From: Streptomyces sp. NBC_01267
Lineage (GTDB): Bacteria > Actinomycetota > Actinomycetes > Streptomycetales > Streptomycetaceae
Length of the DNA stretch: 64,000 nt
Assembly: GCF_036241575.1 (NCBI RefSeq)
Contig: NZ_CP108455.1
Location: 1,812,501 to 1,876,500 of the forward strand
Direction: 5' to 3'
In this document: piece by piece, positions 38,627-48,064 of the stretch
How the letters are laid out: each line of letters opens with the position of its first letter
Position numbering within the stretch: the first letter of the stretch is position 1
Program-made: the position numbers and the translations under genes
Notes under the pieces: model-generated
The model's input: the letters and a program-made list of their open reading frames with translations, nothing else
Told to the model about the DNA's origin: nothing
Database searches by the model: none

Positions 38627-38719
38627 GCGCCGCGCCGGGCCCTCGGGGAGCCGCCGCGCCCTCCGCCGGCCCCCTCGCCCGATCCGGCTCCCTTGCCCCG
38701 TACGGGACTTGACGCGGCG

Positions 38720-39673
38720 TCAGTACCGGTGCTGCTGACCGTCGTGGTCGGGGTACCCGTGGTAGCCGTTGTGGTGCGGCTCGTTCGCCGGCTGATCCGG
38801 CGCGCCGAAGGGCGGCTCGGTGTCCCGCTGCTGGGGGACCCAGACCCCGCCGGGCGGGGTGTCGTTGGCGTACTGCTCGGCGTACGGATCGGCGTACTGC
38901 TGCCGGCCGCCGTAGGAGTTGTCGTACATGGGCTGGCCCGCGCCGATGTACGGGTCCGAGTAGGCGGCGTACTGCTGCTGGTCGGCTCCGTACCCGTACT
39001 GCCCGGGGTACTGCTGCCCGTGCTGGTCCGGGCCGGTGGCCTCGCCGCTGCCGTACTGCGCGGCGGCCCCGTACGCGGTGTCGCTGTATATCCCGTACTG
39101 CCCGGTGTCGTCCGGCAACGGCTGCGGGGCGTAGACGCCCGCCCCGGTGGACTCCTCGGCCCCGGCGGCCACCGGCTGGTACGCGGCCTGTGCGTAGGCG
39201 TTCTCGCTGTAGCCGTACTCGCTGTAGGCGGGCTGTTCCGCCGTGCCGTACGACGACTGCTCGCCCTGCTGGTCCTGGCCGTGCTGCGGGAAGGCGTTCT
39301 CGTCCTGCGGGTCGTGCGCGTCCTGGTCGGCCGGGCCGTACTCCAGGTCCGAGACTTCGAGCGTCGGTTCCTTCGTGGCGCCCTCGGCGCTGCCCCGGCG
39401 GCGTCGGCTCACCCGGGGAGAGCCTCCTATGGCCCAGCCCGTGGAGAAGCCCTGCCGGAAGGAGAGAGTGACGTACAGCTGGCCGACCGCGAAGGCGATG
39501 GCGCCCATCACGATCACCGGCACCGAGTGCAGCAGTACGCCCACGACCACACCGAGGAAGCCGGTGAAGGCGAGCAGGCGCCAGCGCAGTCTCGCCTTGT
39601 ACTGGAGCAGTACTTCGCCCAGCAGCCACAGCGCGACGAATCCGAACCCGACATAGAGGACCGTCCAGCCCAT
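38720..39673 (-). CDS. Membrane protein with Gln/Tyr/Gly-rich low-complexity tail
   Basis: A 317-residue protein I do not recognise as a named family. Residues 1-75 hold a cluster of three short hydrophobic segments (GWTVLYVGFGFVALWLLGEV, LLAFTGFLGVVVGVLLHSVP and VIVMGAIAFAVGQLYV). A basic stretch (SRRRRGSA) follows, then about 200 residues of low complexity with many Gln, Tyr, Gly, Asp and Ala, including repeated YGYSENAYA-, QYAAYSDPY- and QQYADPYAE-like units, ending HHNGYHGYPDHDGQQHRY. This composition resembles prion-like or condensate-forming regions. It lies next to metF on the same strand (51 bases). A related protein seems conserved in Streptomyces, but its function is unknown. Confidence 0.8.
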   Translation of the reverse strand: MGWTVLYVGFGFVALWLLGEVLLQYKARLRWRLLAFTGFLGVVVGVLLHSVPVIVMGAIAFAVGQLYVTLSFRQGFSTGWAIGGSPRVSRRRRGSAEGATKEPTLEVSDLEYGPADQDAHDPQDENAFPQHGQDQQGEQSSYGTAEQPAYSEYGYSENAYAQAAYQPVAAGAEESTGAGVYAPQPLPDDTGQYGIYSDTAYGAAAQYGSGEATGPDQHGQQYPGQYGYGADQQQYAAYSDPYIGAGQPMYDNSYGGRQQYADPYAEQYANDTPPGGVWVPQQRDTEPPFGAPDQPANEPHHNGYHGYPDHDGQQHRY

Positions 39674-39724
39674 ATACGCCCCCCTCTTACGGCCGCCGCC
39701 CTGGGGGTGGAGCGGGTAGGCCGG

Positions 39725-40642
39725 TCAGGACTGCTTGTGCAGTCCGAGATTCTCGTAGATTTCGAGGGTCGCCGTGGAGTTGTTCAGCGTGATGAAGTGC
39801 AGCCCAGGGACATCCTCGGAGAGCAGCCTCGCGCAGAACTCCGTAGCGAACTCGATGCCAATGGAGCGTACAGCGGCTGGATCGTCCTTGACCGCGAGGA
39901 TGCGTTCTTTCAGGCTCGCGGGGAAGTGCGCGTTGCTGAGCTGGGCGAATCGCTCCAGCTGTCGCACATTGGTGATGGGCATGACTTCCGGGATCACCGG
40001 GGTGTCGCAGCCCGCGGCGACGATCCGCTCACGCATCCGCAGATAGTCCTCCGGATCGAAGAACATCTGGGTGATCGCGTAGTCGGCGCCGGCCCGGCAC
40101 TTGTCGGTGAAGTGCCGGATGTCGCTCTCCCAGTTGTCCGAGCGCGGGTGCATCTCGGGGAACGCGGCGACGCCGACACAGAAGTCGCCGGACTCCTTGA
40201 TCAGCCGCACCAGGTCGGCGGCGTACATGACGCCCTCCGGGTGCTTGACCCACTCCCCCATGGGGTCGCCGGGCGGGTCGCCGCGGACCGCGAGGATGTT
40301 CCGGATCCCGGCGTCCGCGTACTGGCCGATGATGTTCCGCAGCTGGGCGACCGAGTGGTCGACGGCGGTCAGATGCGCGACCGGGGTGAGCGTGGTGTTC
40401 GAGGTGATCTGCTCGGTGGCCCTGACCGTCCCGGCCCGCGACGAGCCGCCCGCGCCGTACGTCACGGAGACGAAGCTGGGGGCCACCGCCTCGACCCGGC
40501 GCAGCGCGTTCCACAGGTTCCGCTCGCCCTTCTCGGTCTTGGGCGCCCAGAACTCGAAGGAGTACAGCGTCCGGCCGGTCGCGAGCAGGTCACGCACCGT
40601 CAGCGCATGGTCGGTTCTGGTGGAGGAAGTGCCAAGGGCCAT
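39725..40642 (-). CDS. metF: Methylenetetrahydrofolate reductase MetF
   Basis: A 305-residue flavoprotein that reduces methylene-THF to methyl-THF for methionine synthesis. It has the MTHFR TIM-barrel with [18 protein letters not shown] near the N-terminus, [25 protein letters not shown] (folate/FAD region) and the conserved QMFFDPEDY and [11 protein letters not shown]. Its ATG at 40642 is 6 bases from a TAATCT -10 and lacks a ribosome site, so it is likely leaderless. It lies downstream of thiE on the same strand, but the 101-base gap and its own promoter suggest separate control. Confidence 0.96.
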   Translation of the reverse strand: MALGTSSTRTDHALTVRDLLATGRTLYSFEFWAPKTEKGERNLWNALRRVEAVAPSFVSVTYGAGGSSRAGTVRATEQITSNTTLTPVAHLTAVDHSVAQLRNIIGQYADAGIRNILAVRGDPPGDPMGEWVKHPEGVMYAADLVRLIKESGDFCVGVAAFPEMHPRSDNWESDIRHFTDKCRAGADYAITQMFFDPEDYLRMRERIVAAGCDTPVIPEVMPITNVRQLERFAQLSNAHFPASLKERILAVKDDPAAVRSIGIEFATEFCARLLSEDVPGLHFITLNNSTATLEIYENLGLHKQS

Positions 40643-40648
40643 ACGGGA

Positions 40649-40677
40649 AGATTAGTCAGGGCTTGCCACTCACCCAA
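40649..40677 (-). promoter_or_regulatory. metF promoter candidate (leaderless type)
   Basis: TTGGGT (40677-40672) and TAATCT (40654-40649) are 17 bases apart on the minus strand. The -10 ends 6 bases before the ATG, so the transcript would start at or next to the start codon. Confidence 0.5.
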
Positions 40678-40743
40678 CCGCGCCTGGGCTTTATGACCGG
40701 ATTTGCCTGGTACTTGTCCACCCTTCGGACACACCGGCCGGAT

Positions 40744-41394
40744 TCAGCGGGTGCGGGCCGTGACCCTCTTGGCGAGATCGGCGGCGGCGCTCGCGGGATC
40801 GTCCGCCTCGGTGATCGCCCTGACGACCACGATCCTGCGGGCGCCCGCGTCCAGCACCTCGTCCAGGTTGCCCGCGTCGATCCCGCCGATCGCGAACCAG
40901 GGCCGCGCGGTGGCGAGCCCGGCCGCGTACCTCACCAGGCCGAGGCCCGGGGCGTACCGGCCCGGCTTGGTCGGGGTGGGCCAGCAGGGGCCGGTGCAGA
41001 AATAGTCGACGCCCGCCTCGACGGCCGCCGCGTCCACCTCGGACTCGGCGTGCGTCGAGCGGCCGATGAGCACGTCGGGGCCGAGCAGCGCGCGGGCCGC
41101 GGGGACCGGCAGGTCGCCCTGGCCCAGGTGCAGCACGTCGGAGGCGATGGCGTGCGCCACGTCCGCCCGGTCGTTCACCGCGAGCAGCTTCCCGTGCCTT
41201 CGGCAGGCATCGGCGAAGACCTGGAGGTGGTCGAGTTCCTCGGCTGCCTCCATGCCCTTGTCGCGCAGCTGGACGATGTCCACGCCGTTGGCCAGGACGG
41301 CATCGAGGAATTCGGGGAGATCGCCCTGCCGCTTGCGCGCGTCCGTACACAGGTAGAGCCGGGCGGCGGACAGCGCTGCGGGTGCCGTGGACAT
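40744..41394 (-). CDS. thiE: Thiamine-phosphate synthase ThiE
   Basis: A 216-residue TIM-barrel enzyme that joins HMP-PP and the thiazole phosphate to give thiamine monophosphate. Motifs are [13 protein letters not shown] (pyrophosphate/Mg binding), [32 protein letters not shown] and the C-terminal [19 protein letters not shown] at 41394 follows a GGGGGGA ribosome site. It is read away from thiO-thiS-thiG at 45.6 kb, and no TPP riboswitch is seen in front of it. A hairpin at 41438-41466 separates it from the upstream gene. Confidence 0.95.
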   Translation of the reverse strand: MSTAPAALSAARLYLCTDARKRQGDLPEFLDAVLANGVDIVQLRDKGMEAAEELDHLQVFADACRRHGKLLAVNDRADVAHAIASDVLHLGQGDLPVPAARALLGPDVLIGRSTHAESEVDAAAVEAGVDYFCTGPCWPTPTKPGRYAPGLGLVRYAAGLATARPWFAIGGIDAGNLDEVLDAGARRIVVVRAITEADDPASAAADLAKRVTARTR

Positions 41395-41437
41395 GGGTCG
41401 TTCCCCCCAAGGGACAGTGCAGTACGGACAATGCGGC

Positions 41438-41466
41438 GTACGGACCGGGGCGGGCCCGGTCCGTAC
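41438..41466. terminator. Hairpin between the Rv2175c-type gene and thiE
   Basis: GTACGGACCGGG (41438-41449) pairs perfectly with CCCGGTCCGTAC (41455-41466). It terminates the upstream gene and leaves thiE to its own promoter. Confidence 0.7.
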
Positions 41467-41490
41467 ACCGCGAAGGTGTTCACACTCCGG

Positions 41491-41856
41491 TCAGAGGGCG
41501 AGCGCCTGGGCCCGGCGCTTCACCTCCGTCCCGCGATTCTCGCTCAGCGCCTGCGCGGGCGTGCCCGGCAGGGTCTCGTCGGGAGTGAAGAGCCACTCCA
41601 GCATCTCCTGGTCGCTGAAGCCGTCGTCCCGCAGGAGCGTCAGGGTCCCGGCCAGCCCCTTGACCACCTTGCTGCCGTCGATGAAAGCGGCGGGCACCTG
41701 AAGGGCCCGGTTCTCACCACGGCGCACGGCGATCAGCGTGCCGTCCCTGACGAGCTGGCGCACCCGCGTCACCTCGACGTCGAACATCTCGGCGATGTCG
41801 GGAAGATGCAGCCAGGCGGGGACGAGAGCATCGGTTGTTGCGTCAATCTCGGTCAC
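41491..41856 (-). CDS. Rv2175c-family DNA-binding protein
   Basis: A 121-residue protein of the Rv2175c family: an N-terminal winged or excisionase-like helix-turn-helix (WLHLPDIAEMFDVEVTRVRQ, then RDGTLIAVRRGEN) and a C-terminal helical domain (DGSKVVKGLAGTLTLLRDDG). The Mycobacterium homologue is phosphorylated by kinase PknL and thereby loses DNA binding; a PASTA kinase is encoded 6 kb away here, so a similar link is possible but only inferred. GTG at 41856 is preferred; the in-frame ATG twelve codons upstream adds an unconserved stretch. A CAGGCT element six bases before the GTG could make the mRNA leaderless. Confidence 0.85.
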   Translation of the reverse strand: MTEIDATTDALVPAWLHLPDIAEMFDVEVTRVRQLVRDGTLIAVRRGENRALQVPAAFIDGSKVVKGLAGTLTLLRDDGFSDQEMLEWLFTPDETLPGTPAQALSENRGTEVKRRAQALAL

Positions 41857-41911
41857 GGGACAAGCCTGCCATCCCGCACCGACACTCGGCACCCGGAGTC
41901 GCCTCGCGGCG

Positions 41912-43657
41912 TCAGCCCTTCAGAGCCTCGCGGACCACGTCGGAGACGCGGCAGTGGGACTGCCGGTCGGACGTGACCCAGCCGTGTGCGGTCTTCAGCG
42001 AGTGCGAGTAGCAGGCACCGGTGTCCGTGGTGCCCCGGTACACCTCGCTCGACGCGCCGTCCGCGCTCTGGACCACGCCGTCCGTACGGACGAGGCTGCC
42101 GGTCGAGTCCACCGTGTCGTCGGTGACCGCGTCGGTGTGCCAGTTGCGCGCCGAACCGGTCCGGGATGTGTCGATGACCACACGACGCTGGGTGACGTCG
42201 GCCTTCATCTCGTAGTTGTTGTAGTCGCCGTAGAGCGGGATGTCCATGTCCACGTCGATGGGGTACGACCAGGCGTGTCGCTGCGCTTCGCGGTGGCCGC
42301 GGAGCGCGGTCGTCACCGTGGTCGCGCCGTGGTCGCGCTGGTGCATCACCTGGTGGCTGCCCGTGGGCGAGACCGCGTCCGTGTTGGTGTACGCGGAGTT
42401 CTGCTCGACGGTCGTGGTGACCCGGCCGCGCGAGGTGTCGACGTAGCCGGAGATCTTCCAGTCACGCCGGGCCGACACCGAGACGTCGGTGGAGCCGTCC
42501 GCCCTGGGGGTCTGCTCGGTCTTCACCTTCGGCGTCAGCGAGAGCGTGTCGGTGGTGACCCGGCCGCTCGTGCGGGACGCGTGCGCGTCCGTGTCGAGGA
42601 AGAGCGTGCCGTCGACGGTCCAGCCGTCGGCCGCGCCGTACGGGGTGATGGTGACGGTGTGCGCCTTGCCGTCGGCCAGTTCACCCGCGAAGGGCGTCAG
42701 GTCGATGTCGTACGCCTCGGTCTTGAACTGGTCGATCGCCGGGATCGGGCGCCACAGGGTGGGCACGATGCCGCCGGAGTAGACGACGGGGTACGGCTGG
42801 GCGAGGCCCGCCGGACGGCCGTCCACGGAGACCTGCACCTCACGGTAGGGGCCGCCGCCGCAGAGGTAGTCCGGGGCCGTGGCCGCGAGGTCGTCGGGGA
42901 CCGCGTCGAACCACTGCTCGTCGCAGCCGCCGCCGCGCGCGTACACCTCGAGGCGCGCCGCCGTCAGGTTGCGCGGGAAGGTGACCTGCTTGCTCGCGGA
43001 GCCGCCCTTGGCGACGTCCACCCAAGGAGTGGCGGTGGAACCGGTGTTACCGAGCGGCACGACCCGGTCGGCCGTGGTGGCGGCCGGGTGGCGCTTGTCG
43101 GCCTGGTAGTACGTGACCGTCAGCTTGATCTTGTAGACACCGGTGTACGTGTCGTTGACAACGTTGCCCAGCTCCATCTGGAGCTTCTGCGGGTCCTTCA
43201 GCAGCGGCGCGAAGTCGGTGATGTCCTTGGCGACGTGCCAGCTGATGCCGTCGTCGTCGGGCTCCGGCGTGCTGGTGCGGAAGACCTCGGCGCCACCGAC
43301 GAAGACCGCGGCGAGGCGGTCGTACTGACGGCCCTTGACGCTGCCCGACCAGTCGAGGACGACCTTGTTCCAGGGGCCCTTGCAGGCGGCGGGAGGCGCC
43401 AGCGTGGTGGCGAACGGCGGCTGGCCGAGGGTGTACCCGAAGTCGTGGTCCACCGTCACCGAGCAGTGCTTGGTGTCGGGGCGGGAGACCGGCGGCAGCG
43501 CGTCGACCGGGTCCTGGTAGTCGACGGCCGGGTTGGAGCCGGGCCGGGGAGCGCTGCCCGCGTAGGCGGGAGCGGCCAGCACGCCGCCGACGAGGGCGAC
43601 GGCGGCGGTGGCTGTGGAGATGCCACGCAGTGCGCGGATCCATCTGTGCCGAGACAA
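41912..43657 (-). CDS. Secreted peptide-N4-asparagine amidase A-like protein (PNGase A)
   Basis: A 581-residue exported protein related to PNGase A, the plant-type enzyme that removes N-glycans from glycopeptides. A signal peptide (SRHRWIRALRGISTATAAVA... cleaved near AYAGS) precedes two beta-rich domains. Segments typical of the family are VVLDWSGSVKGRQYDRLAAVFV, VFRTSTPEPDDDGISWHVAKD, GSTATPWVD and a Cys-containing loop (GGGCDEQWF, then YLCGGGPYREVQVSVDG). The start is taken as TTG at 43657, preceded by GAAGGA at good distance; no in-frame ATG or GTG gives a signal peptide. Glycan specificity in Streptomyces is unknown. Confidence 0.82.
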   Translation of the reverse strand: MSRHRWIRALRGISTATAAVALVGGVLAAPAYAGSAPRPGSNPAVDYQDPVDALPPVSRPDTKHCSVTVDHDFGYTLGQPPFATTLAPPAACKGPWNKVVLDWSGSVKGRQYDRLAAVFVGGAEVFRTSTPEPDDDGISWHVAKDITDFAPLLKDPQKLQMELGNVVNDTYTGVYKIKLTVTYYQADKRHPAATTADRVVPLGNTGSTATPWVDVAKGGSASKQVTFPRNLTAARLEVYARGGGCDEQWFDAVPDDLAATAPDYLCGGGPYREVQVSVDGRPAGLAQPYPVVYSGGIVPTLWRPIPAIDQFKTEAYDIDLTPFAGELADGKAHTVTITPYGAADGWTVDGTLFLDTDAHASRTSGRVTTDTLSLTPKVKTEQTPRADGSTDVSVSARRDWKISGYVDTSRGRVTTTVEQNSAYTNTDAVSPTGSHQVMHQRDHGATTVTTALRGHREAQRHAWSYPIDVDMDIPLYGDYNNYEMKADVTQRRVVIDTSRTGSARNWHTDAVTDDTVDSTGSLVRTDGVVQSADGASSEVYRGTTDTGACYSHSLKTAHGWVTSDRQSHCRVSDVVREALKG

Positions 43658-43794
43658 TGTGCATCCTTCGGAAGCAAAGTTCAGAACACGAACAGGTAAT
43701 GACGAGTGCACATTGCATCGATCTTGGAATACGGACAAGAGGCTGTCCGCATTCCGGACACCGCGCTCCGCGGACCGGTGCGACTTGCGGGGCG

Positions 43795-45045
43795 TCAGGA
43801 GGACGGCAGCACGGCGGACTTGAGCGCCACGGCCGGATCGGCGACCCGCGCCGGATCGAGCGGCACTCCCGACTCGATCAGCTTCCGGCCCTGCGCGAGG
43901 TCCCGGGGCCTGCCGACGGCGAGCACCGCGACCAGCCGGCCCGCCCGCAGCCAGCACACCGACCAGGCGGGACCCGCGGGAGGCGCCCCCTCCGGGCCGT
44001 GCGCCGGGTCCGGGACGGGATCGCCGCGCCGGACCATCGTGTCGGCGGACGCGTGGTGGCCCGCGTACTGGACGAAGCGGCCGAACTGCTCGGACCAGAA
44101 GTACGGCACCGGGTCGTAGCTCTGCGGCGTCTCGCCGATCACGTCCGCCGCGACCGTACGCGGCCCCTGCAGGGCGTTGTCCCAGTGGTGGACGAGCAGC
44201 CGTTCGCCGAAGCGGCGGGAGGGGAACGAGGCGCAGTCGCCGACCGCGTACACGTCGGGGAGCGAGGTGCGCAGCCGGTCGTCGGCGGTGACCGAGCCGT
44301 CGGCGCCCAGTTCGATGCCGGACCCGGCCAGCCAGCCGGTCGCGGGCCGGGCCCCGATCCCGACGAGCACGGCCCCGGCCGGCAGCCTGCGCCCGTCCGC
44401 GAGGACGACGGCGCCCGGCTCGACGCGCGCCACCCGCGCTCCCGTGACGAGTTCCGCCCCGCTGTCCGCGTACCAGTCGGCCATCGGCGCGGCGACCTCG
44501 GCGGGCAGCACCCCGGCCAGCGGCCGGTCGGCCGCTTCGACGACGGTCACCGCGCACCCCGCCTCCCGCGCGGCCGTCGCGAACTCCGCCCCGATCCAGC
44601 CCGCCCCGACCACCACCACGTCGCTCCGGTCGGCGAGAACCGTCCGCAGCCCCTCGGCGTCGTCGAGCGTGCGCAGCAGATGTACGCCGGGGACGCCCTC
44701 GCTGCCGGGCAGCGCGACCGGGTGGGCGCCGGTGGCGACGACGAGCGAGTCGTACGGAACGGGGCCCCGCGACGTGTCCAGCTCGCGGTCCCCCGGGCGC
44801 ACCCCGAACACCTCGCAGCCCAGCAGCAGTTCGACCCCCAGCGCCCCGAAGTCGATGTCGAAGGCGGATCCCTCGGCCTTGCCGAGCAGCACCGCCTTGG
44901 ACAGCGGCGGCCTGTCGTACGGCTGGTGCGGCTCCTCGCCGATCAGCGTGACGGTACCGGTGAAGCCCTGGTCCCGCAGTGCGACCGCGGTCTGCACTCC
45001 GGCCATGCCCGCGCCGACGATGACGACTCTCTGCTGCTCGCTCAT
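43795..45045 (-). CDS. FAD-dependent pyridine nucleotide-disulfide-type oxidoreductase (ferredoxin reductase-like)
   Basis: A 416-residue flavoenzyme with the FAD motif VVIVGAGMAGVQTAVAL near the start, LIGEEPHQPYDRPPLSK, the NAD(P)-binding VVVVGAGWIGAEFATAA (about 145-161) and the second FAD motif VYAVGDCASFP. The C-terminal part with YFWSEQFGRFVQYAGHH resembles the reductase components of Rieske dioxygenases and P450 systems (BphA4/ferredoxin reductase family). No ferredoxin or oxygenase partner gene is adjacent, so the electron acceptor is unknown. ATG at 45045 has AAGGTGG upstream. The next gene on the same strand is 137 bases away. Confidence 0.88.
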   Translation of the reverse strand: MSEQQRVVIVGAGMAGVQTAVALRDQGFTGTVTLIGEEPHQPYDRPPLSKAVLLGKAEGSAFDIDFGALGVELLLGCEVFGVRPGDRELDTSRGPVPYDSLVVATGAHPVALPGSEGVPGVHLLRTLDDAEGLRTVLADRSDVVVVGAGWIGAEFATAAREAGCAVTVVEAADRPLAGVLPAEVAAPMADWYADSGAELVTGARVARVEPGAVVLADGRRLPAGAVLVGIGARPATGWLAGSGIELGADGSVTADDRLRTSLPDVYAVGDCASFPSRRFGERLLVHHWDNALQGPRTVAADVIGETPQSYDPVPYFWSEQFGRFVQYAGHHASADTMVRRGDPVPDPAHGPEGAPPAGPAWSVCWLRAGRLVAVLAVGRPRDLAQGRKLIESGVPLDPARVADPAVALKSAVLPSS

Positions 45046-45073
45046 CCGACCACCTTAATTAGCTGACGATCCG

Positions 45074-45415
45074 TCAGGAAGGGAGTTGTTCGACCACGCT
45101 CGTCCCGCTGCCCTCCCGGGACTCCCATTCCCAGGTCTCGTCGAGCCTGATCCGCCCGTCGGTAAGTCCGGTCACGAGGGACACGCAGTGTCCGGACGCC
45201 GTGCCGCCGTCGCGCTTCAACTGGACGTACCGGAAGTCCAGTCGGTCGCCCTCGCGGGTGCCGACGAGACGGCCGTGGACGATGTCGCCGCCCTCGTACT
45301 CGGCCCAGATGCGGCCCGCTTGTTCGTGGTAGGTGAACCGGGTCTCCGTCCCGACCTGGCCGGGCGCCTGATCGGTCACCGGCGAGAGAACAAGACCTTC
45401 CAGCGACCGTGCCAC
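45074..45415 (-). CDS. Small conserved protein of unknown function
   Basis: A 113-residue protein without a signal peptide or membrane segment, rich in beta-strand-like alternation (ETRFTYHEQAGRIWAEYEGG, LVGTREGDRLDFRYVQLKRDG, RIRLDETWEWESREG). It resembles a family sometimes labelled n-acetylglutamate synthase without support; a small beta-barrel or lipocalin-like fold is plausible. GTG at 45415 is preceded by AAGGGAG; a longer start at 45463 would overlap the thi promoter region and is rejected. It ends 28 bases before the FAD reductase gene on the same strand and may be co-transcribed with it. Confidence 0.7.
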   Translation of the reverse strand: MARSLEGLVLSPVTDQAPGQVGTETRFTYHEQAGRIWAEYEGGDIVHGRLVGTREGDRLDFRYVQLKRDGGTASGHCVSLVTGLTDGRIRLDETWEWESREGSGTSVVEQLPS

Positions 45416-45427
45416 AGCCGGTGCTCC

Positions 45428-45457
45428 CTTACAGCGAGTAGAACGCGGGGTTAGGCT
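45428..45457 (+). promoter_or_regulatory. thiO operon promoter candidate
   Basis: CTTACA (45428-45433) and TAGGCT (45452-45457) are separated by 18 bases; the transcript would begin around 45464, just before the riboswitch. The -10 lies inside an imperfect palindrome TTAGGCTTGCCAAGCTAAA (45451-45469). Confidence 0.45.
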
Positions 45458-45473
45458 TGCCAAGCTAAACCAC

Positions 45474-45566
45474 TCGCGGGAGCCCGGACGTACCGGGCTG
45501 AGAGGGAGGCTGGACGGCCTCCGACCGTACGAACCTGATCCGGGTCATGCCGGCGAAGGGAGGGGC
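45474..45566 (+). promoter_or_regulatory. TPP riboswitch (THI element)
   Basis: The conserved core is complete: GGGCTGAGAGGGA for the P2/J2-3 pyrimidine pocket, GAACCTGATCCGGGTCATGC for P4/P5 pyrophosphate binding and GGCGAAGGGAGG at the 3' side. The Shine-Dalgarno GGGAGGGG of thiO starts inside the 3' end of the aptamer, so thiamine pyrophosphate most likely blocks translation initiation; no terminator is visible before thiO. Confidence 0.95.
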
Positions 45567-45575
45567 TGGACGCCT

Positions 45576-46750
45576 ATGCACGCGCACACATCCTCGGACG
45601 TACTGGTCGTCGGGGGCGGGATCATCGGACTTGTCACCGCCTGGCGGTCCGCACAGCGCGGACTGCGTACCGCGGTCGCCGATCCGGAACCGGGCGGCGG
45701 AGCGGCGCAGGTGGCCGCGGGCATGCTGGCCGCCGTCACCGAACTGCACCACGGCGAGCAGCTCCTGCTCGGCCTCAACCTGGAGTCGGCCCGCCGCTAT
45801 CCGGCATTCGCCGCCGAGCTGACGGAGGCCTCCGGCCAGGACATCGGCTACCGCGCCTGCGGCACGCTCGCCGTCGCGCTCGATGCCGACGACCGCGCAC
45901 AGCTGCGGGACCTGCACGCGCTCCAGCTCCGTTCGGGGCTGGACTCCGCCTGGCTCACCGGACGCGAATGCCGGCGCCTGGAGCCGATGCTCGCGCCGGG
46001 CGTACGCGGCGGGCTCCGGGTGGACGGCGACCACCAGGTCGACCCGCGGCGGCTGGCGAAGGCCCTGGTCACCGCGTGCGAGCGGGCCGGAGTCGTCTTC
46101 CACCGGGGCTGGGCGGAACGCCTGACGGTGCTGCGCGACCGGGCCACCGGCGCCGTTCTGGCCGACGGCACCGCGCTCACCGCCGGCCAGGTGGTACTGG
46201 CGGCCGGCAGCCTCAGCGGCCGGCTCGCCGGGGTGCCCGCGGAAGTCCTGCCACCGGTACGCCCGGTCAAGGGGCAGGTCCTGCGGCTGACGGTGCCGCC
46301 CGGGTACGCCCCGTTCCTCAGCCGGACGGTCCGCGCGGTGGTCCGGGGCAGCCACCTCTATCTCGTACCGCGGGAGAACGGCGAGCTCGTCATCGGCGCG
46401 ACCAGCGAGGAGCTGGGCTGGGACACCACGGTCACCGCGGGCGGGGTGTACGAACTGCTGCGGGACGCCCATGAGCTGGTGCCCGGTGTCACCGAACTGC
46501 GGTTCACGGAGACCTGCGCCGGGCTGCGTCCGACCTCCCCCGACAACGCGCCGCTGCTCGGCCCCACCGCGCTGCCCGGACTCCATCTGGCCACCGGCCA
46601 CTTCCGCAACGGCGTCCTGCTCACCCCCGTCACCGGCGACGCGATGGCGGACCTGCTGGCCGACGGGGCGCTGCCGCCCGAGGCCCGCCCCTTCACCCCC
46701 CGGCGCTTCCCGCCCGTGCGACATCCGCCCGTACGACAGGAGCAGTCCGC

Positions 46751-46754
<4 letters not shown>
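45576..46754 (+). CDS. thiO: Glycine oxidase ThiO
   Basis: A 392-residue DAO-fold flavoenzyme that oxidises glycine to the imine used for the thiazole ring of thiamine. The FAD motif VLVVGGGIIGLVTAWRSAQRG lies at residues ~9-29 and the C-terminus carries ETCAGLRPTSPDNAPLLG and LHLATGHFRNGVLLTPVTG, both typical of ThiO. It is the first gene of the thiO-thiS-thiG operon behind the TPP riboswitch, and its stop overlaps the thiS start (ATGA). ThiO replaces the anaerobic tyrosine lyase ThiH of enterobacteria, as expected for an aerobic actinomycete. Confidence 0.95.
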
Positions 46755-47753
<999 letters not shown>

Positions 47754-48027
47754 GGTGGGCGGGAGGGGGCGGGGTCGCTGCGCGGGGCGGGGGCCGCTGC
47801 GCGGGGCTCGTTCCCCTCCCCGCCCCTTCCCGTAACCGGGGGCCTCGCCCCCGGGGCCCCCTTTGTCCTCAATCGCCGGACGGGCTGGAAGGCAAGACAG
47901 CCGCACGGGCAGGCGGGCAGGCGGGCGGGCAGGGCAAGATCGAGGGGCGGTTCGAAGGGGAATGCGGCGACACTCCCACCGGCCTGTCACAGCTCGGCTT
48001 CAGTCACGCCCCCGCACTCGGGACGGC
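47754..48027. other. Intergenic region between thiG and the kinase gene
   Basis: No gene is supported. It holds a terminator-like hairpin, CCGGGGGC (47836-47843) with GCCCCCGG (47847-47854), the extragenic repeat at 47865-47889, and a run of GGGCAGGC-type units near 47908-47935. Confidence 0.6.
47865..47889 (+). repeat. Streptomyces extragenic repeat, half-palindrome
   Basis: The sequence beginning GTCCTCAATCGCCGGACGGG and ending CTGGA is, from memory, one arm of a palindromic element found in many intergenic regions of Streptomyces chromosomes. The matching second arm is not present here. Confidence 0.6.
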
Positions 48028-48057
48028 TTAACCCCTGTCACCCCCGGCTCGTACACT
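48028..48057 (+). promoter_or_regulatory. PASTA kinase promoter (leaderless type)
   Basis: TTAACC (48028-48033) and TACACT (48052-48057) are 18 bases apart. The -10 ends 7 bases before GTG 48065, and the spacer has no ribosome site, so the mRNA probably starts at the GTG. Confidence 0.55.
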
Positions 48058-48064
48058 CGCCAGC

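Noticed and set aside
45463..45463. Longer start of the small protein gene at 45463
   Set aside because: It would place the start beside the thi promoter and lacks a ribosome site; GTG 45415 has one.
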